Shown here in pieces: positions 15,697 to 23,416 of a DNA stretch of 26,626 nt. Every line of letters starts with the position of its first letter. The stretch's first letter is position 1. A program made the position numbers and the translations under genes. The notes beneath the pieces were generated by a model, which saw nothing but the letters and a program-made list of their open reading frames with translations, did not search any database and was not told the DNA's origin. The stretch is from Lachnospiraceae bacterium. Lineage in GTDB: Bacteria > Bacillota > Clostridia > Lachnospirales > Lachnospiraceae. The stretch covers positions 1-26,626 of the forward strand of contig CAADYR010000089.1 in the NCBI GenBank assembly GCA_900753305.1, written 5' to 3'.

Positions 15697-16464
15697 TTAT
15701 TTCAATATACCGTATTGCTCGTCTGATACCGGCTCACACCATTCATTAGAACAGCCCTCGCCCGGAACCTCTACTGCCAGATGTGAGAACCAGCTATCCG
15801 GTGCTGCGCCATGCCAGTGCTTTACTTCTGCAGGAATATTAATGCAGTCACCCGGTTTCATTTCAACAGCTTCTTTGCCTTCTTCCTGATAGTAGCCGCG
15901 TCCTGCAACACATACCAGGATCTGACCGCCGCCGCTCTTTGCATGATGGATATGCCAGTTATTTCTGCATCCCGGCTCAAATGTTACATTGAAAATACCT
16001 ACCTGACTTGTAGACACCGGTGCCAGGTAACTTTGTCCGATAAAATATTTTGCAAAAGCATCATTCGGTGCGCCAATCGGAAATACCATGGATTTTGCAT
16101 GTGCACGCATTGCTTCATCTTCATAGGGAAGATCACCCTCTGCTACCTGCCATACTTCCTTTGCCAGATTAAACACAGCCCATCCTTTTGGCCATCCTGC
16201 ATAAAAGGCAACATGCGTAATGATCGCTGCTATCTCTTTCTGTGTTACACCATGATCCTTGGCATTCTGAAGATGGAATTTCAAAGAAGAATCTGTAATA
16301 CCCTGCGCCATCAGGGCAACTACTGTAATGATACTTCTGGTCTTTACATCAATGTCCTCATTATTCCAGTTCTCTCCAAACAAAACATCATCATTAAAAT
16401 GTGCAAATTGTGCAGCAAACTCTCCCAATGCGTTTCTTCCTGCTGTCTGTACAATTTTTTTCAT
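15697..16464 (-). CDS. Carboxymuconolactone decarboxylase-like/cupin fusion protein
   Basis: About 255 residues in two domains. Residues about 1-110 are a carboxymuconolactone decarboxylase (CMD) fold (DVKTRSIITVVALMAQGI, HLQNAKDHGVTQKEIAAIIT, HVAFYAGWPKGWAVFNLA). From about residue 135 follows a cupin_2 barrel with metal-ligand motifs (NWHIHHAKSGGGQILVCVAG, then PGDCINIPAEVKHWHGA). Fusions of this kind are common in gut Firmicutes and are thought to be oxidoreductases or isomerases of small aromatic or oxidised compounds; the reaction is not established. ATG at 16464 with AGGAGG 13 nt upstream; GTG at 16473 would have 4-nt spacing and is a possible alternative. It lies closely behind the flavodoxin gene, so the two are probably one operon. 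Confidence 0.85.
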   Translation of the reverse strand: MKKIVQTAGRNALGEFAAQFAHFNDDVLFGENWNNEDIDVKTRSIITVVALMAQGITDSSLKFHLQNAKDHGVTQKEIAAIITHVAFYAGWPKGWAVFNLAKEVWQVAEGDLPYEDEAMRAHAKSMVFPIGAPNDAFAKYFIGQSYLAPVSTSQVGIFNVTFEPGCRNNWHIHHAKSGGGQILVCVAGRGYYQEEGKEAVEMKPGDCINIPAEVKHWHGAAPDSWFSHLAVEVPGEGCSNEWCEPVSDEQYGILK

Positions 16465-16488
16465 ATCATCCACCAAGCCTCCTGTTGT

Positions 16489-16959
16489 TTATAATGACTT
16501 TACCCACTTATCAATTTCCTGTTTGTTCGCACTGTTAAGAACCTTACCTTCACAGATTGTAGCATTCGGTGCTGATGGCTGTAGTTCTTTTACCGTATTT
16601 CCAAATCCACTTCCACCGGAAGTTGCAAACAGTGTTATCTTTTTCCCTGAGAAATCATATTTCTCCAGAAATGTATTAATAATCGTAGGTGCTATATACC
16701 ACCAGATTGGGAATCCTATCAGGATCTCGTCATACTGTTCGATTCCTGGATTCTGGTCTGTGATTTCCGGTCTGCTCGTTTTGTCACTCATTTCCACGCT
16801 GCTTCTGGATTTCTTGTTCATCCAGTCCAGATCTTCTCTGGTATATGGCACTTTAGGTGCGATCTCGTACAGGTCTGCTCCTGCACTCTCTGCGATCATC
16901 TCTGCAGTTTTTCTGGTCGTGCCACTCGCACTGAAATATGCAACTAATTTCTTTCCCAT
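16489..16959 (-). CDS. Flavodoxin
   Basis: 156 residues. The FMN-phosphate loop is SASGTTRKTAEMI near the N-terminus; the typical flavodoxin_4 region DEILIGFPIWWYIAPTIINT and the isoalloxazine-side loop FATSGGSGFGNT follow. Flavodoxins carry electrons at low potential in the cytosol; this type often accompanies aldo/keto reductases and CMD-cupin proteins. AAGGAG lies nine nt before the ATG. The CMD-cupin gene follows within about 25 nt, so the flavodoxin may donate electrons to an enzyme of that pathway (inference). Confidence 0.9.
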   Translation of the reverse strand: MGKKLVAYFSASGTTRKTAEMIAESAGADLYEIAPKVPYTREDLDWMNKKSRSSVEMSDKTSRPEITDQNPGIEQYDEILIGFPIWWYIAPTIINTFLEKYDFSGKKITLFATSGGSGFGNTVKELQPSAPNATICEGKVLNSANKQEIDKWVKSL

Positions 16960-16993
16960 AGATATCGTCTCCTTTAGTTATTATTTTTGAATC

Positions 16994-17036
16994 ATAAAAA
17001 ATGTGCAGGGTATCTTTAAATCCACCCTACACATTT
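16994..17036 (-). terminator. Terminator between LysR remnant and flavodoxin
   Basis: AAATGTGCAGGGT (16999-17011) pairs with ACCCTACACATTT (17024-17036) with one mismatch; the minus strand continues with a T-run. It isolates the flavodoxin operon from upstream read-through. Confidence 0.75.
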
Positions 17037-17085
17037 ATTATATAACCATATTTAATTATGTCTAATACCTATATTGCATTATCTT

Positions 17086-17803
17086 CTATGCCTCAAAAGC
17101 ATTTATCTCTTCTATCAGCTTATTAGCCGCCAGAGAGTATGGTATATTCCTTCTCCATGCAATGACTGTGCTTGTATTTATTTCCGGATGCAATCTCACT
17201 TTGTATACCTGCTCTCTCCGGTAAGATCAGCGGTAAATTTACAAGATCTTCCTTTGTAATGAACTTTTTCTGTGCGAGAGGATCATCCGGCTTCATACTT
17301 ACGACCCAGTGATCACTTTCCTCTAATCTGATATATTCAAGTCCTTCCGTACTGACCGGTTCCAGAAATAACCCAACGTCTATCAAACCTTTATTCATCA
17401 TATCCAGAACCGTATCCGCCGTTCCTGTATGGAGAGCGATCTGCACCCTCGGATATTTATTCTGAAACCGTTTGCATATCTTAGCAAAAGTCTCAACCGC
17501 CGTAAATTCACCACATCCGATTGTAACAGTCCCCTCTACCAGTTCTTCACTGCCTTTAAATTCGTCCAGAATCCGATTCTCCAGATCTATGATCTCCAAT
17601 GCCCTTCTCTTCAGCAATAATCCCTGATCTGTAAGGGTAATACTGTGTCCACCTCTGTTAAAAAGTGCAGTACCTAATTCCTCTTCCAGTGCAGCAAGCT
17701 GTCTTGAAAGTGTCGGCTGTGTGATATGAAGCTGCTACGCTGCTTTGGTGAAGCTCTGCTCCTTTGCCACTGTCAAAAAATAACGTAATACCCTTAAATC
17801 CAT
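17086..17803 (-). pseudogene. LysR-type regulator, amber stop plus central deletion
   Basis: The start MDLRVLRYFLTVAKEQSFTK and the rest of the helix-turn-helix (QLHITQPTLSRQLAALEEEL) are in one frame, broken by TAG at 17735-17737 where LysR proteins have Glu or Gln. The effector domain runs to LILPERAGIQSEIASG. The true C-terminus, HPEINTSTVIAWRRNIPYSL to INAFEA and TAG at 17086, is in another frame, and the second half of the ligand domain between them is missing. It therefore carries one nonsense mutation and one out-of-frame deletion. It is the third LysR in the window, all damaged. In related genomes such LysRs often regulate nearby oxidoreductases; here flavodoxin and CMD-cupin genes lie downstream. 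Confidence 0.85.
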
Positions 17804-17806
17804 ACT

Positions 17807-18544
17807 TTATTCCTGCTCTTTATATTCCTGTTCCTTAAATGCTTCCTGTGCATTCTGAAATTCACCCGCACCGAATCTGTTACATATATCCATGATAACA
17901 TCACACATGCTCTCTGATACCGTACCATTGCTGATAAACTCTGCCTGCATGTTTTTAACATCTTCAATACCTGAATAACGTTCATTCGTACTTCCTTCAA
18001 TAACAGAAGGCAGGCCCTTTATATTTGCCATTTCATCCAGCTTCGTAGCCATAAAGCGCAGAAATTCTACCGCCAGTTCTTTCTGATCACTGTCTTTGTT
18101 AACGGAAAATCCATACCAGGGCTGCATGGCTACCGGAAGACGCAGCAGCTTACCATCTACTGTACAGTCTGATACAACCTCCGGACGAAGTGCGCTAAGA
18201 TCCAGCCCCTCTGCCGACAGATCCAGGCAATGATCCTGCACATAATAATCTGTTTTATCAGCACCCCTGATATTCTGGTCTGTCGTCATGAACAGGTCAA
18301 CACCAGAATTCGATGCAATATAATCAGGCAGCATGAATTCTGTATTATGATCGTGGGTAAATGTAACATTGGGATAGTACTCATTGAATCCGTTCATAAC
18401 CTGGTCCAGTGCCTCGAAGTTACCCATGAATCCGGCAATTTCCAGCATCTCTGTGATATCCTTATCCAGTTTTGGAGTAAAAGACTGCGCCTTTTTAGCT
18501 GTTGTACCTGTCTCTCCCCCACAGGCAGCAAGACTCAATAACAT
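17807..18544 (-). pseudogene. Extracellular sugar-binding lipoprotein remnant
   Basis: The frame keeps a lipobox (LLSLAACGG) and the first lobe of a family 1 solute-binding protein (MNGFNEYYPNVTFTHDHNTE, NSGVDLFMTTDQN, VDGKLLRLPVAMQPWYGF), then jumps to its C-terminal part (KELAVEFLRFMATKLDEMAN). The basic and hydrophobic start of the signal peptide is missing: only seven residues precede the lipid Cys, and upstream is the DUF438 stop 12 nt away. The centre, normally well over 100 residues, is also missing at VAMQPWYGF. No permease or ATPase genes of an ABC system are nearby. It would not be exported or bind sugar as read. The damaged LysR starts 3 nt after its stop. Confidence 0.75.
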
Positions 18545-18556
18545 TGTGGGTATCCG

Positions 18557-19741
18557 TTATTTCTTTGTAAAATGTTCTTTTGCAAAATCCATATTCTGTA
18601 CCAGCTCCAGAGTTCCCAGATAATTCTGGTTCTTGTCTCTTACCGCCATGTATTTGACAAGCATGGACTTTCCATTCTTCTCCATCCAGATAGGTACTTC
18701 ATCAAGCGTTCCGTTTCTGAACTCACCAATGATTCGTCTTACCTGTGCTTCTACCTTGGGTGGATGGCAGGTGAACACTTCTCTGTCAATTGCCATTCCC
18801 GGTCTTTTGAAGTCCTTGGGACCTTCATTAAAGAATCTGTTCATATTATCTGCATCTACGAAGGTAATTTCCATCGGTATCGTATTCAGAAGCGCCGTAA
18901 GCTGAGCCACATTCATATGACCTCCCGGCATAACGATCTCCTGATCTGAAATTGTGGATTCTATTGTTTTCACAGCATTTTCCGCTTTTTCCCAGATTGC
19001 TGGTGTCACTCCAAGACAATCCGCATAGTCTTTTGCATCATGATAAATGTGGATCCACTCATCCTCGGTAAAGTTAACGGCACAATTGGGAAACAGAATA
19101 TTCTGTTCTTTATAGATCATCTCATCTACCCGAGTCACTACAGCATCAAATCTCTGCAGCCATTCCTTATCGTGCGCTGACTTTTTGGAAAGTGCTGCCA
19201 GTTCATCCCTGATTTCATCATCTACTGTCCACATCACATCAGATGGACCTGATATCTGATATCCGACCTTTAAATGCGGATACAGAAGATCCCCTTTCTT
19301 TGCATAATGAATTGCCACTTCTCTGATATGATCTACTAATTCCTGACTTACTTCTCCCTCTGCAATTGCTGCTCTCGCCTGATCAATATATACTGCCAGT
19401 GCTTCGTTTTCTTTGGTAAAAGTATAGAGAGGATGCCCTTCCTCTTCTACCAGAAGTTTGGTTTTAGAAGCTCTTTCCTGTCGAATTAGTGATGCATCAA
19501 CAGCTTTTTCTGCATTTGCAATTTTTTCTTCACGAGTCTTTCCATGAAAAAGAGCAGAATGTACATCACACAATTTCTGTACCTCCGTAATCGGAGTTCC
19601 TTCCCTGATCAATTGCTGCTCTGCCTGCATGATCTCCGAAGCATCTACATTTTTGAAATTCTGTACAAAATCCGCTCTTACTGTTTCCAGTGGCTCTCCT
19701 CTGCCAAGCCTCTTAAGATAATCCTTTAACAATTCTATCAT
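18557..19741 (-). CDS. DUF438 / hemerythrin-like / PAS protein
   Basis: About 394 residues, three parts. An N-terminal DUF438 domain (residues 1-65, ending PITEVQKLCDVHSALFHG) is followed by a hemerythrin-like HHE helical bundle (about 100-230) with the expected His and Glu ligands (HPLYTFTKENEAL, HIREVAIHYAKKGDLLYPHL, DEMIYKEQNILFPNC). A C-terminal PAS domain (about 275-390, MEITFVDADNMNRFFNEGPK, VFTCHPPKVEAQVRRII) completes it. This architecture is common in anaerobes and is thought to sense oxygen, redox state or NO through a di-iron or haem site. The start at 19741 has GAAAGG eight nt upstream; a GTG at 19750 overlaps that site. The sequence is complete. A GGDEF protein lies upstream. Confidence 0.9.
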   Translation of the reverse strand: MIELLKDYLKRLGRGEPLETVRADFVQNFKNVDASEIMQAEQQLIREGTPITEVQKLCDVHSALFHGKTREEKIANAEKAVDASLIRQERASKTKLLVEEEGHPLYTFTKENEALAVYIDQARAAIAEGEVSQELVDHIREVAIHYAKKGDLLYPHLKVGYQISGPSDVMWTVDDEIRDELAALSKKSAHDKEWLQRFDAVVTRVDEMIYKEQNILFPNCAVNFTEDEWIHIYHDAKDYADCLGVTPAIWEKAENAVKTIESTISDQEIVMPGGHMNVAQLTALLNTIPMEITFVDADNMNRFFNEGPKDFKRPGMAIDREVFTCHPPKVEAQVRRIIGEFRNGTLDEVPIWMEKNGKSMLVKYMAVRDKNQNYLGTLELVQNMDFAKEHFTKK

Positions 19742-19923
19742 TCTTTTCACCTTTCTATCCTGCCCCTAAAAATTATTACAGGTCAGATGTTCATTTACGC
19801 CAAATGCACGCTCTATATTATATTGGGTAAAATTATATATTTATATTCTTTTTCATGTTCTTTTGCATCAATAATCGTACCTGCACGTATCAAAGTTCTT
19901 TATCCTAAGAGTATGTATTATCA

Positions 19924-21291
19924 TTAATGACTTCTTCGCTCAATTCCGTTTTTTCTATAATATTCTGCTTTATCTGCATACATTCTCTTCTCAGATTCCT
20001 GCAGCAGAATATCTAATTCTGTTTGTGCCTTTTCCTGCCATATTTCACCTACTGCCATGTTAACAGTATTCTCCCGCATGTACTCTTTTAAAAGTGTAAT
20101 ACGATTTGTCAGCATATCCTGAGTAATTCCTGAACAAAGTGCCAGCAATTCATCCCCTCCTATACGAAACACTCCGTAATCACCAAATGCTTTTCGCAGA
20201 CTGTCACATGCACGGAGGATCAACTGATCTCCTGCCTCATGTCCCATGGTATCATTCACGCGCTTCAATCCCGTAATATCACAGTAAACCACACCTATGC
20301 TTTTCTCTTTATCAATTTCGTCAATATAACGATTCATGGCGAATCTGTTTCCAAGCTTTGTGAGAGAATCTTTATAGCTCATATCTTCAAGCTGTCTCAT
20401 CAGATTTCTTCTTCTAATGCAGGATACAAGGAAGTGTCCCATGATCTGAAGCATATTGGACGTATATTCCAATGCCAGCAGGGGCGGATTGTCAACACCA
20501 TAAAATGCAATGACCTTTCCCTCATCATATAAAGGTACGACCACAAGTGAATGGATATTCTGCCTTTTTAGATTCTCATACTGTAAGGGATCACTTTCCC
20601 TGATTTCTTCCAGATCTTTATATACAATATGTTTTCCTTCCTGAAAACTATGATACCAGTTCGCACAGACTGCTGATGGAAGATTCTGTAAATTATTCTT
20701 CTCTGGTTTCACACCATCTGCTACCCATTCATAGGTGTTATCATCTCCGCCCTGGTCATTTTTTTCAAAAATATAGGTTCTCTCTCCATTCAGCGATTTT
20801 CCCAGATATTCTAAAATCGTACAAATAGATTCTTCCGGAGTAGAAGCACGAAGGGCAATCCGAAGTCCCTCATTTACCAGGGCTTCCATACTGTTATATT
20901 TTTGAAGCGCTTTGTCCTGAGTACGCTCCTCACTGATATCTATTCCTATTTCAATTCGATATTTTCTCTTCTTCTCAGAATCTTCGATCACAGTATCCTT
21001 GAGCATCAGATATTTATCAATAATGGGATTGTAATGACGCCATTCTTCAAATTCGCCGACCTTTAACTGGCAATCATTGCACATACCACATAGAATAGTT
21101 GAATTCTGTAATAATTCATAACATTTTCTGCCCTTTACATCATCCAGACTGTTCAGACCATACGCCTTCAGTGTTTTCCGGTTCATAAATACAAGTTCAT
21201 GTGTTTCTATATCCGTTGCATATACAAATTCATTAATATTTTCAAAAAATTCCCATATATTTTGTATTTCTTTCATACTTTTAATTCCCAT
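19924..21291 (-). CDS. PAS-GAF-GGDEF protein (putative diguanylate cyclase)
   Basis: 455 residues: an N-terminal PAS domain (about 10-125) containing CGMCNDCQ; a GAF domain (about 135-290, TPEESICTILEYLGKSLNGE, IHSLVVVPLYDEGKVIAFYG); and a GGDEF domain (about 300-450) with GNRFAMNRYID, VVYCDITGLKRVNDTMGHEAG and the signature FRIGGDELLAL. The signature is GGDEL rather than GGDEF or GGEEF, and there is no RxxD inhibitory site before it. Cyclic di-GMP synthesis is likely but could be weak. There are no membrane segments, so it is cytosolic. The start is either 21291 or 21276; the latter has GGGA nine nt upstream. Confidence 0.85.
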   Translation of the reverse strand: MGIKSMKEIQNIWEFFENINEFVYATDIETHELVFMNRKTLKAYGLNSLDDVKGRKCYELLQNSTILCGMCNDCQLKVGEFEEWRHYNPIIDKYLMLKDTVIEDSEKKRKYRIEIGIDISEERTQDKALQKYNSMEALVNEGLRIALRASTPEESICTILEYLGKSLNGERTYIFEKNDQGGDDNTYEWVADGVKPEKNNLQNLPSAVCANWYHSFQEGKHIVYKDLEEIRESDPLQYENLKRQNIHSLVVVPLYDEGKVIAFYGVDNPPLLALEYTSNMLQIMGHFLVSCIRRRNLMRQLEDMSYKDSLTKLGNRFAMNRYIDEIDKEKSIGVVYCDITGLKRVNDTMGHEAGDQLILRACDSLRKAFGDYGVFRIGGDELLALCSGITQDMLTNRITLLKEYMRENTVNMAVGEIWQEKAQTELDILLQESEKRMYADKAEYYRKNGIERRSH

Positions 21292-21368
21292 TTTTCAATA
21301 AAACTGTTTATACTGATATACGAAAATATTATAACACATAATTTTAACTTTGTATTTAATTTATATTA

Positions 21369-22093
21369 TTATTTCTTCCTTACTGCAAATCGAAATACAT
21401 CACTTCCCAGATTCCTCATTTTATATTTCTCTGTAACCCGATCAATTTCTTTGATCTCACTCTCTGTTAACTTGACTCTGATCGCCCTTGCAAGCTCATC
21501 AACTCGCTGCTCTCTTCTGCATCCACACATGGGAACGATTCCTTTCGTTACACAATATGAAATTGCCACCAGTCTCTGCACAAAATACTATAATGATTCT
21601 AAACTCCATAAAGGGGGATATTTTCCGCTTCAAGAATGTTTTTCGCCTTCTGACACTCCCTTAAATTAAAATTTGATACTCCAATATGTTTTATTTTTCC
21701 CATTTTACAAAGAGCAATGATTTCTTCCAGATTTTTTTCAATATCATTTGGCATATGAAGCCAATAAATATCAATATAGTTACGTTGAAAATCTCGAAGA
21801 TCTTTCTCAACAGCATCAAATACCTGCCCTTTTCTATATTTCCGAAATGGTGTGTATTTTGATGAAATACAGATTTCATCCGTTGCAAGCTCACCCAGGA
21901 TTTTAGGGCATTTTCCATTTCCATAATCTCTTGCGGTATCAAATATTGTAATTCCATTCTTTCTGGCAGTATCCACAGTTGCCCGAAATCCCTCCATTCC
22001 TACTGCATTTCCACGCATTGCTTTCTCATATGCACCACTCCCCCACGAATTGGTCCCAATTACGGCCTGTGGATATAATACTATATCTTTCAT
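21369..22093 (-). pseudogene. Aldo/keto reductase, amber stop plus central deletion
   Basis: The N-terminal 164 residues form the first half of an AKR barrel: MKDIVLYPQAVIGTNSWGSG, catalytic Asp and Tyr in FDTARDYGNG, Lys in ISSKYTPF, His in IYWLHMPND. They end at PLYGV followed by TAG at 21599-21601, where family members read VQNHYS; the bases after it still give NHYSIL. The other end, VAISYCVTKGIVPMCGCRRE to VRKK, resumes in another frame after the loss of what is usually about 80 residues. It is divergent from tetR at 22227, which probably controlled it. AAAGGA lies about 12 nt before ATG 22093. Confidence 0.85.
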
Positions 22094-22146
22094 TGTCTTT
22101 TACATTCCTTTCCATTTTTATAAATATGAGATTTTTCTCATGTTTA

Positions 22147-22185
22147 TTGACTTTTTAGATGAAATAAATTATAGTGTAGCTACAC
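22147..22185 (+). promoter_or_regulatory. tetR promoter with palindromic operator
   Basis: TTGACT (22147-22152), 17-bp spacer, TATAGT (22170-22175). A perfect 12-bp palindrome, GTGTAGCTACAC (22174-22185), overlaps the end of the -10 and the start site, the expected place for TetR autoregulation. The divergent aldo/keto reductase start is only about 55 bp away. Confidence 0.65.
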
Positions 22186-22226
22186 AGGCACATAGTTTAC
22201 AAATTACTGAAAGGTATGGGTTTAAT

Positions 22227-22832
22227 ATGGCAAAATCAGATATCCATGAACCAAAACAGAAACGCTCTATTGAAAAGAAAAAGCATATTATGGAAACCGG
22301 CATTGAACTGATGATCAGAAAGGGTTATCACCGTACAACTACTGATGATATTGCTGCAAAAGCCGGCGTTTCAACCGGAATTATATACCGGTATTTCAAT
22401 GATAAACATGATATTTTAATTGCTGGTCTGGAATTCTATTTTCAAAAAATGTTAGATGATCATTATTTTTCTATTGATCAGACCGATTCTGACAGTATAG
22501 ATGCTTTCGCCAGCGTCTTGCTGGACCGATTTCTTTCTATACACACTGATAACTGGGATATGCATGAAGAGTTGGAAGCTATGCGCCATAGTGATAAAGA
22601 AGTTGCTGCATTATATGATAAAGCAGAAGCTACGATTATCATACAGCTTACAAATGACCTGAGAGCACATGGAGACTCGCGTACAAATCTGTCTGAACGC
22701 GTTTACGCTGCTTTTCATCTGATCGAGGGATATTGCCATATGCATCTGCGTGAACTTCCTCCTGAAATCAGCTTAGAACAAATGAAAAAAGTCACACATG
22801 ATGCCATATGCGACCTTTTGAAAAGAATATAA
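22227..22832 (+). CDS. TetR/AcrR family regulator
   Basis: 201 residues. The N-terminal helix-turn-helix (GIELMIRKGYHRTTTDDIAA, KAGVSTGIIYRYFNDKHDIL) is canonical TetR; the C-terminal part is an all-helical ligand and dimer domain (FASVLLDRFLSIHTDNWDMH onward). It represses by binding palindromes and is released by a small hydrophobic ligand. The start at 22227 has GAAAGG about 11 nt upstream; the longer in-frame reading from 22050 would pass through the promoter and palindrome. The likely targets are itself and the divergent, now broken, aldo/keto reductase. It appears intact and ends 8 nt from the convergent ArsC-family gene. Confidence 0.9.
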   Translation: MAKSDIHEPKQKRSIEKKKHIMETGIELMIRKGYHRTTTDDIAAKAGVSTGIIYRYFNDKHDILIAGLEFYFQKMLDDHYFSIDQTDSDSIDAFASVLLDRFLSIHTDNWDMHEELEAMRHSDKEVAALYDKAEATIIIQLTNDLRAHGDSRTNLSERVYAAFHLIEGYCHMHLRELPPEISLEQMKKVTHDAICDLLKRI

Positions 22833-22840
22833 TTTCGTAT

Positions 22841-23182
22841 CTAATTCCAGCCCTTCCAAATATCCGGCTGGTATCCCAACGTGGACTGCTTACCATTCCT
22901 TACAACAGGTGTCCTGATAAGCTGCGGATTCTCCAGAATTTTCTCCAATTTATCCTCATCTGCGATATATTTGATCAATGCAAGTGTATCCTGATCCTTC
23001 GCTTCCCAATTGATCATATTTTCCATGCCACCATTATTCTGAGCAACTGATGTAAACTCCCCCTTGCTCATGCCTTTTTCTTTCATATCAATAAACTGAT
23101 ACTTAATACCACGTTCCTTAAAGAAACGTTCAGCTTTCCTCGTATCACTACATTTCTTAGTTCCAAATATTTGAATATTCAT
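22841..23182 (-). CDS. ArsC/Spx-family thioredoxin-fold protein
   Basis: 113 residues of the arsenate reductase (ArsC) family. The N-terminal redox motif is FGTKKCSDTRKAERFF, with a single active-site Cys, so CxxC-type chemistry is not available. The family cis-Pro region is LIRTPVVRNG, and YQPDIWKGW closes the fold. Members include arsenate reductases, Spx regulators and YffB-type proteins of unknown role. No ars genes flank it, so arsenate reduction is doubtful. The start at 23182 has GGAGA six nt upstream. It overlaps the 3' end of the HD hydrolase remnant, so they were probably co-transcribed. Confidence 0.85.
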   Translation of the reverse strand: MNIQIFGTKKCSDTRKAERFFKERGIKYQFIDMKEKGMSKGEFTSVAQNNGGMENMINWEAKDQDTLALIKYIADEDKLEKILENPQLIRTPVVRNGKQSTLGYQPDIWKGWN

Positions 23183-23357
23183 ATTCTGTCTCCATTTCAG
23201 TCTGGATCGCATCTTCACAGGCAGCCATTACCTCAAGTGTCTTAGTCAGAAGTTCTTCCAGCTCCTATCCCGGTTGACTTGCTCCTCTTTCGATCAAAGA
23301 ATCCTTGTTATACTTTTTGAGCAGCTCTAATGCTGCATCTCTTGAAATGCGATTCAT
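23157..23357 (-). pseudogene. HD-domain hydrolase remnant (HDIG type)
   Basis: A short gene that keeps only the two ends of an HD-domain phosphohydrolase. MNRISRDAALELLKKYNKD is the usual start, where family members continue into the HALTVE metal-binding His. Instead it jumps to LIERGASQPG, then TAG (23265-23267) where the family has Trp, then ELEELLTKTLEVMAACEDAI, the usual C-terminal helix, ending at 23157. The whole metal site (His, HD, His) is gone, so no activity is possible. AGAGG lies nine nt before ATG 23357. The match rests on recalled family sequence and the identity of both ends is good but not certain. Confidence 0.65.
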
Positions 23358-23416
23358 TGTATTTAACCTCTTTTCTTGGTTCATATTTTATTCTGCATTC
23401 TCAGGAAGTATATCCA

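Noticed and set aside
22050..22226. Longer tetR frame
   Set aside because: It would include the promoter, palindrome and the start of the divergent gene; ATG 22227 has a ribosome site.
22841..23182. Arsenic resistance locus
   Set aside because: The ArsC-family protein has only one redox Cys and no arsR, arsB or acr3 nearby; the ArsR-fold protein at 7236 is distant and lacks metal ligands.
7904..23267. Recoding of TAG to an amino acid
   Set aside because: Intact genes here (ribU, the ArsC-family gene) end in TAG, the interrupted positions would need different residues, and the affected genes also carry deletions or frameshifts.
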